Shown here in pieces: positions 60,545-64,000 of a stretch of DNA of 64,000 nucleotides; positions within the stretch are counted from its first letter, which is position 1; each line of letters begins with the position of its first letter. The notes beneath the pieces are model-generated. The model had not been told where the DNA came from and ran no database searches. It saw only the letters and a program-made list of their open reading frames with translations. Source of the DNA: Amycolatopsis xylanica (GTDB lineage Bacteria; Actinomycetota; Actinomycetes; Mycobacteriales; Pseudonocardiaceae); the NCBI RefSeq assembly GCF_900107045.1, contig NZ_FNON01000005.1, forward strand, positions 558,001 to 622,000. Direction: 5' to 3'. The position numbers and the translations under genes are program-made.

Positions 60545-61477
60545 ATGACGTTCATGTCGCCGATCGAGCAGCTCTACCGGGACATCGAACACCTCGCGGA
60601 CGCTCTGGGCGCGGTCTGCGAGCGGGACAGGGTGATGCCGTGCCTAGCCGCCTTCTCCGAGGGGTTCGCCGGCACCGGGCTGGCGTTCCGCACGACCACG
60701 AAGGCCGGTGGCACCCCCGAGCTCAGCTACCGGTACACCGGCTTCGGCGGCCCGAGCCCCGATCCGTACCCGATCGCGCTGCGCCACGGGCTCTTGCCTG
60801 CGCCGGACGGCCTGGTCGACAAGGCGCACCAGGACATCGCGAGGCGGCTGCCCGTCGACCTGTGGGGTGCCGATTTCGGGACCACCACGGGGATCGAGAA
60901 GATCTACGCGACCTTCGGCGTCGGTGACGCGCAGCCGGTCCCGCGCATCGCCGCGCTGCCGTCCATGCCGATCGCGATCGACGCGGAGGCGGGGTTCTTC
61001 GCCCGGTACGGCCTCGGCGACGTGGGCCTGATGGCGGTCGACGTCCGCAGCCGCACGGTCAACCTGTACTTCCACCCGGCGCCGGGGACGCTCACGCCCG
61101 GGATCGTCGCGCGGATGCTCGGCGACCTGGAGCTGGCGATCCCGGCCGACGAGGCGGTGGTGCGGCGGTGCGCTGACGCGTTCTCGGTGTACTTCACCTT
61201 CAGCTGGGCTTCGCCGCGGATCGAGCGGGTGTGCTTCCCGCTGTTCGTTTCCGCGCGTGAACTCGCGCCGCTGACCCAGAACCCGATCTTGACGGCCTTC
61301 GCCGAGCACGCGCCGTTCGAGGCCGGGCCGCGGTACTTCGTGCACGCGGCCGCGATGACCCCGGTGGGCTACTACTTCAAGCTCGAGAACATCTACCGGT
61401 ACTACGCGGGTGAGTTCTGGGACTCGATGGCCAAGGCGGTACCGCACTGGCGCGAGCCCGCGTTGAAGGACTCGTGA
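60545..61477 (+). CDS. ABBA-fold aromatic prenyltransferase (NphB/CloQ family)
   Basis: The 310-residue protein aligns with NphB by eye, including ALPSMPIAIDAEAGFFARYGL and VNLYF. With ATG 60545 as residue 1 the positions match NphB numbering: Asp110, Lys119, Tyr121, Asn173, Tyr175, Ser214, Tyr216 and Arg228 are all present, the residues lining the prenyl-diphosphate site. Position 169, Lys in NphB, is Ser here. It should attach a dimethylallyl or geranyl group to an aromatic compound in the cytosol. No PKS, indole or phenazine gene is adjacent, so the aromatic substrate is unknown. The stop codon lies in a family D palindrome. Confidence 0.9.
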   Translation: MTFMSPIEQLYRDIEHLADALGAVCERDRVMPCLAAFSEGFAGTGLAFRTTTKAGGTPELSYRYTGFGGPSPDPYPIALRHGLLPAPDGLVDKAHQDIARRLPVDLWGADFGTTTGIEKIYATFGVGDAQPVPRIAALPSMPIAIDAEAGFFARYGLGDVGLMAVDVRSRTVNLYFHPAPGTLTPGIVARMLGDLELAIPADEAVVRRCADAFSVYFTFSWASPRIERVCFPLFVSARELAPLTQNPILTAFAEHAPFEAGPRYFVHAAAMTPVGYYFKLENIYRYYAGEFWDSMAKAVPHWREPALKDS

Positions 61478-61516
61478 GTGCCCTGACCGGTTCTAACCGG
61501 CCGCAGCACTCACGAC
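61471..61516. repeat. Nested palindrome at a convergent junction (family D, copy 3)
   Basis: Outer arms CGTGAGTG (61473-61480) and 61507-61514 enclose the inner palindrome CCGGTTCTAACCGG (61487-61500). It contains both the prenyltransferase stop (61475-61477) and the stop of the converging DUF2795 gene (61510-61512). Confidence 0.78.
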
Positions 61517-61692
61517 CCCAGTGAGGTGCGGACTGTTTCGAAGCAATCGTATTCGCGCTCGGGCAGCTTGCCGAGCTGACCGAGGACCTCGTCGTCGCCA
61601 CCCTGGGCGGCGGCCGACTTGAGCAGCACGTCGCGGCCGCAGGGGTAGTCGGCGCCGCCCACGTACTTGGCCCAGTCGATCTCGTCGTGCAT
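61510..61692 (-). CDS. DUF2795 small protein
   Basis: The 60-residue protein reads MHDEIDWAKYVGGADYPCG followed by a helical segment ending LGQLGKLPEREYDCFETV, the DUF2795 pattern (DYP near the start, LP-xREY near the end). Function unknown; such proteins are common in actinobacteria and often stress-linked. It follows AGGGAG. It lies 14 bp after a 79-residue gene in the same orientation. Confidence 0.78.
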   Translation of the reverse strand: MHDEIDWAKYVGGADYPCGRDVLLKSAAAQGGDDEVLGQLGKLPEREYDCFETVRTSLGS

Positions 61693-61706
61693 CGCGAAGA
61701 AACTCC

Positions 61707-61946
61707 CTAAGAGGCCAGTGGTTTTTCGGCGTCCAGCACATGCCCCAGTTCGTGACGCTCGGCGACCGACAGCGGGACGGTGGCGAAGTGGACCTCGCCG
61801 TTGGCGTCCGGGGCGGTGGTGATGGCCAAGGAGAGGCCGTCTTCGGATTCCGCGACGGCGACGCGGCCGCCGCACGACAACTCGACCACGGTGGCCGGGG
61901 GCGTGTCGCGCCATCCGAGCCAGCGGCTGACGAAGGCGAAGGCCAT
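61707..61946 (-). CDS. Hypothetical 79-residue protein
   Basis: ATG 61946 is preceded by a strong GGAGAGGGGA. The product is slightly acidic, without a signal peptide or membrane helix, and predicted mainly beta (ATVVELSCGGRVAVAESED, then VHFATVPLSVAERHELGHVL). I recognise no family. It is followed by the DUF2795 gene and is probably in the same transcript. Confidence 0.65.
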   Translation of the reverse strand: MAFAFVSRWLGWRDTPPATVVELSCGGRVAVAESEDGLSLAITTAPDANGEVHFATVPLSVAERHELGHVLDAEKPLAS

Positions 61947-62050
61947 GATCGTCCCCTCTCCTGATCCGATGTGCCCTCAGAGTGCCCAGGAAACCCGGTG
62001 TTCACACGTTCAACCTTTCGCGGAAACAAGCGAACGGTGTTCGAGCGCTC

Positions 62051-64000
62051 CTACGGCGTCCAGCGCCAGCCGGTGAACTCCTCCGGATCCTCACCGTCGC
62101 GATAAGCCTTGGCCAGCAAGGCATCACGCTCGCGCAGCAGGTCACGCGGGTCGCCGCCGGTCCGGGTGAGCGCGTCGGCCGCGAGGTCGTACCTGCTCAT
62201 CCGGTTGCGCGCGAGCAGGTCGAACGGCGTGGTCGTGGTGCCTTCTTCGAGGTAGCCGTGCACATGGAACCGGTCGGGCCGCGGCCTGCCGTGCAGCACC
62301 TCGTGCACCGCAGACGGATAGCCGTGGAACCCGAACACGACCGGCGTCCGCTCGCCGAAACACCGGGTGAACTCGTCCGGTGACAGCCCGTGCGGATGCC
62401 GGTCCGGCGGGCTCAACGCGAGCAGGTCCACCACGTTGACCACGCGCACCCGCAGCCGTCGCCGCAGCAGCGACGCGGCTGCCAGCGTCTCGACCGTCGG
62501 CGTGGTGCCCGCGCACGCCAGCACGACGTCCGGTTCGCCGCCGGTGCTCGCCCAGTCCCAGACACCCGCGCCCGCCCGGCAATGCGCGCGGGCGGCGTCC
62601 GCGCCGAGCCATTGGGGGCTCGGCTGCTTCCCGGCGATGACCACGTTGATCAGATCGGTCGTGCCGAGACAGTGCCGCATCGTCTCCAGCAGCGTGTTCG
62701 CGTCCGGCGGCAGGTAGATCCTGGCGACCGAGGCCCGCTTGGTGAGGACGTTGTTGATGAAACCGGGGCCCTGATGGCTGTAGCCGTTGTGCTCCTGCCG
62801 CCAGCCGTCGCTGGTGAGCAGGTAGTTGAGGCTGGAAACCGGTGCGCGCCACGGTGTCTCGCCGGACATCTTCAAGAACTTGGCGTACTGGTTGACCATG
62901 CTGTCCACAATGGACACGAAGGCCTCGTAGCAGGGGAACAGCCCGTGCCTGCCGGTCAGCAGGTATCCCTGCAGCCAGCCTTGGCACAGATGTTCGGACA
63001 GCACCTCCATCACCCGGCCGTCGACCGCGAGGTCCTCCGCGTAGCCGGGAACGCTCCGGGTGAACGCGCGCGGCGTCGCGTCGAGCAGCGCGCCGAGTTT
63101 GTTGGAGCGCAGCTCGTCCGGGCACACGACCCGGAAGTCACGGCGGGCCGCAGTGCGCAGCATCAGCTCGGCCAGCCAGCCGCCGAGCAGGTCGGTGGCG
63201 CTCGCGTCGGTCGCGCCCGGAGCGCCGACGGGAACGGCGAACCTCTCGATTTCGGGCAGGGGCAAGGGTTCGCGCAGCAGACCGCCGTTCGCCTGCGGCA
63301 CGACGCCCATCCGCAGCGATCCGTGCGGCGGCACCGCCAGCAGGTCTTCGAACGGTGTGCCGTCGGCGTCGAAGAGTTCCTCGGGCCGGTAGGACCGCAG
63401 CCAGCGCTCCAGCAACTCCAGATCACCCGGGTCGACCGGCACCTGATGGGCGTTGAACGTGCCCTCGATCGGCTTGCCCTGAGGATCGACGGACGGCGCG
63501 CCCGCGCCCTTCTTGCTGCGCAGCACCAGCATCGGCGGGGTGGCCGTGCGCAGGTCGCGATGCGCGGCGTCCAGCGCTTCGGCGAGCACGGTGTCGGGAT
63601 CGTCGACATCGCGGACGTCGACGATCCGCGGTGACCAGCCACAGCCGGTGAAGTAGTCGCGCAGTTCCTCACCGCTCATCGACTCGAAGATCGTCGGCGA
63701 GGAGATCTTGTAGCCGTTGAGATGCAGGATCGGCAGCACCGAGCCGCTGCGCGGGCCGCTGAACTTGGGTCCGTGCCACGCGGCGGCCGTCGGGCCGGTC
63801 TCGGCCTCACCGTCACCGATCACGCAGGCGACCATCAGCCCTGGATCGTCGAGCGCGGCGCCGAAAGCGGTCGCGAGCGCGTACCCGAGTTCACCGCCCT
63901 CGTGGATCACCCCTGGCACCTCGGGGGAGAGGTGACTCGGGAAGCCGCCCGGCCAGGAGAACCGTCTGACCAGCTCGGTCAGCCCGGCGCCGTCGACCGT
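62051..64000 (-). CDS. xfp: Phosphoketolase, C-terminal 649 residues (5' end outside window)
   Basis: The frame is open to the right edge and lacks roughly the first 140-150 residues of a protein usually about 790-800 long. The visible part has the TPP-binding GDGEAETGPTAAAWHGPKF, HLNGYKI, VLRSKKGAGAP, the middle domain with NNVLTKRASVARIYLPPDANTLL, and the C-terminal FGFHGYPSAVHEVLHGRP. It cleaves xylulose-5-phosphate or fructose-6-phosphate with phosphate to acetyl phosphate and an aldose phosphate in the cytosol. It appears intact and is followed by the small gene at 61.9 kb. Confidence 0.93.
   Translation of the reverse strand, partial: TVDGAGLTELVRRFSWPGGFPSHLSPEVPGVIHEGGELGYALATAFGAALDDPGLMVACVIGDGEAETGPTAAAWHGPKFSGPRSGSVLPILHLNGYKISSPTIFESMSGEELRDYFTGCGWSPRIVDVRDVDDPDTVLAEALDAAHRDLRTATPPMLVLRSKKGAGAPSVDPQGKPIEGTFNAHQVPVDPGDLELLERWLRSYRPEELFDADGTPFEDLLAVPPHGSLRMGVVPQANGGLLREPLPLPEIERFAVPVGAPGATDASATDLLGGWLAELMLRTAARRDFRVVCPDELRSNKLGALLDATPRAFTRSVPGYAEDLAVDGRVMEVLSEHLCQGWLQGYLLTGRHGLFPCYEAFVSIVDSMVNQYAKFLKMSGETPWRAPVSSLNYLLTSDGWRQEHNGYSHQGPGFINNVLTKRASVARIYLPPDANTLLETMRHCLGTTDLINVVIAGKQPSPQWLGADAARAHCRAGAGVWDWASTGGEPDVVLACAGTTPTVETLAAASLLRRRLRVRVVNVVDLLALSPPDRHPHGLSPDEFTRCFGERTPVVFGFHGYPSAVHEVLHGRPRPDRFHVHGYLEEGTTTTPFDLLARNRMSRYDLAADALTRTGGDPRDLLRERDALLAKAYRDGEDPEEFTGWRWTP

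Overview
The window is high-GC actinobacterial chromosome and reads like Amycolatopsis or another Pseudonocardiaceae member. This is inferred from strong third-position GC bias, many GTG/TTG starts, 1-4 bp start/stop overlaps, SigC-, MmyB-, DUF2127- and DUF4383-type genes and an exo-glucosaminidase of the Amycolatopsis CsxA type. I see no phage, IS element, CRISPR array, rRNA or tRNA. It is accessory-rich chromosome with catabolic, regulatory and secondary-metabolism genes.

Layout. 0-4 kb: end of a membrane protein, secreted GH2 exo-beta-D-glucosaminidase and ROK kinase. 4-6.4 kb: FMN reductase and DrrAB-type exporter. 6.5-11.3 kb: large AAA/TPR regulator-like ATPase and secreted PNGase A-like amidase. 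11.4-15.3 kb: divergent pair of a cytoplasmic subtilisin-like protease and a TPR-CHAT (caspase-like) protein. 15.4-19 kb: thiolase/Fe-S protein pair with HxlR regulator, alpha/beta hydrolase. 19-22.1 kb: cobalt/nickel ECF transporter CbiM-Q-O behind a SigC-like sigma factor. 22-29.9 kb: amidase-fold protein lacking catalytic residues, RsbW-like ATPase, RluA-type synthase, APC permease, AfsQ/CseBC-like two-component system with a GerMN-type lipoprotein, PAP2 phosphatase. 30-40.5 kb: a galactoside/galactonate regulon (DgoR-like repressor divergent from a nine-gene operon). 40.5-50.6 kb: kinase-like protein, MarR and MmyB regulators with target genes, FAAL, LysR, P450 with a tiny coupled ORF, DUF4383. 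50.8-55.1 kb: secreted V8-like protease, PaaK-like adenylate ligase, SDR and second MmyB regulator. 55.2-60.4 kb: dipeptide ABC transporter. 60.5-64 kb: ABBA prenyltransferase (NphB/CloQ family), DUF2795 protein, and a phosphoketolase running off the right edge.

Working together. The clearest pathway is the galactose operon: secreted GH27 and cytosolic GH36 alpha-galactosidases, a sugar ABC importer without its own ATPase (probably served by a shared MsiK-type ATPase elsewhere), an SDR probably acting as galactose dehydrogenase, DgoD galactonate dehydratase and a DUF4380 mutarotase-like protein, all with overlapping or near-touching genes and a textbook promoter plus operator in front. The lactonase, 2-keto-3-deoxygalactonate kinase and aldolase are not in the window.

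Two things stand out. First, every convergent gene junction with room for it carries a long palindrome, most built as palindromes within a palindrome and often containing a stop codon; there are several unrelated sequence families and, within one family, compensatory base changes. Second, the 23-bp-spaced divergent subtilase/CHAT pair looks like a proteolytic signalling or defence module without any CRISPR component.
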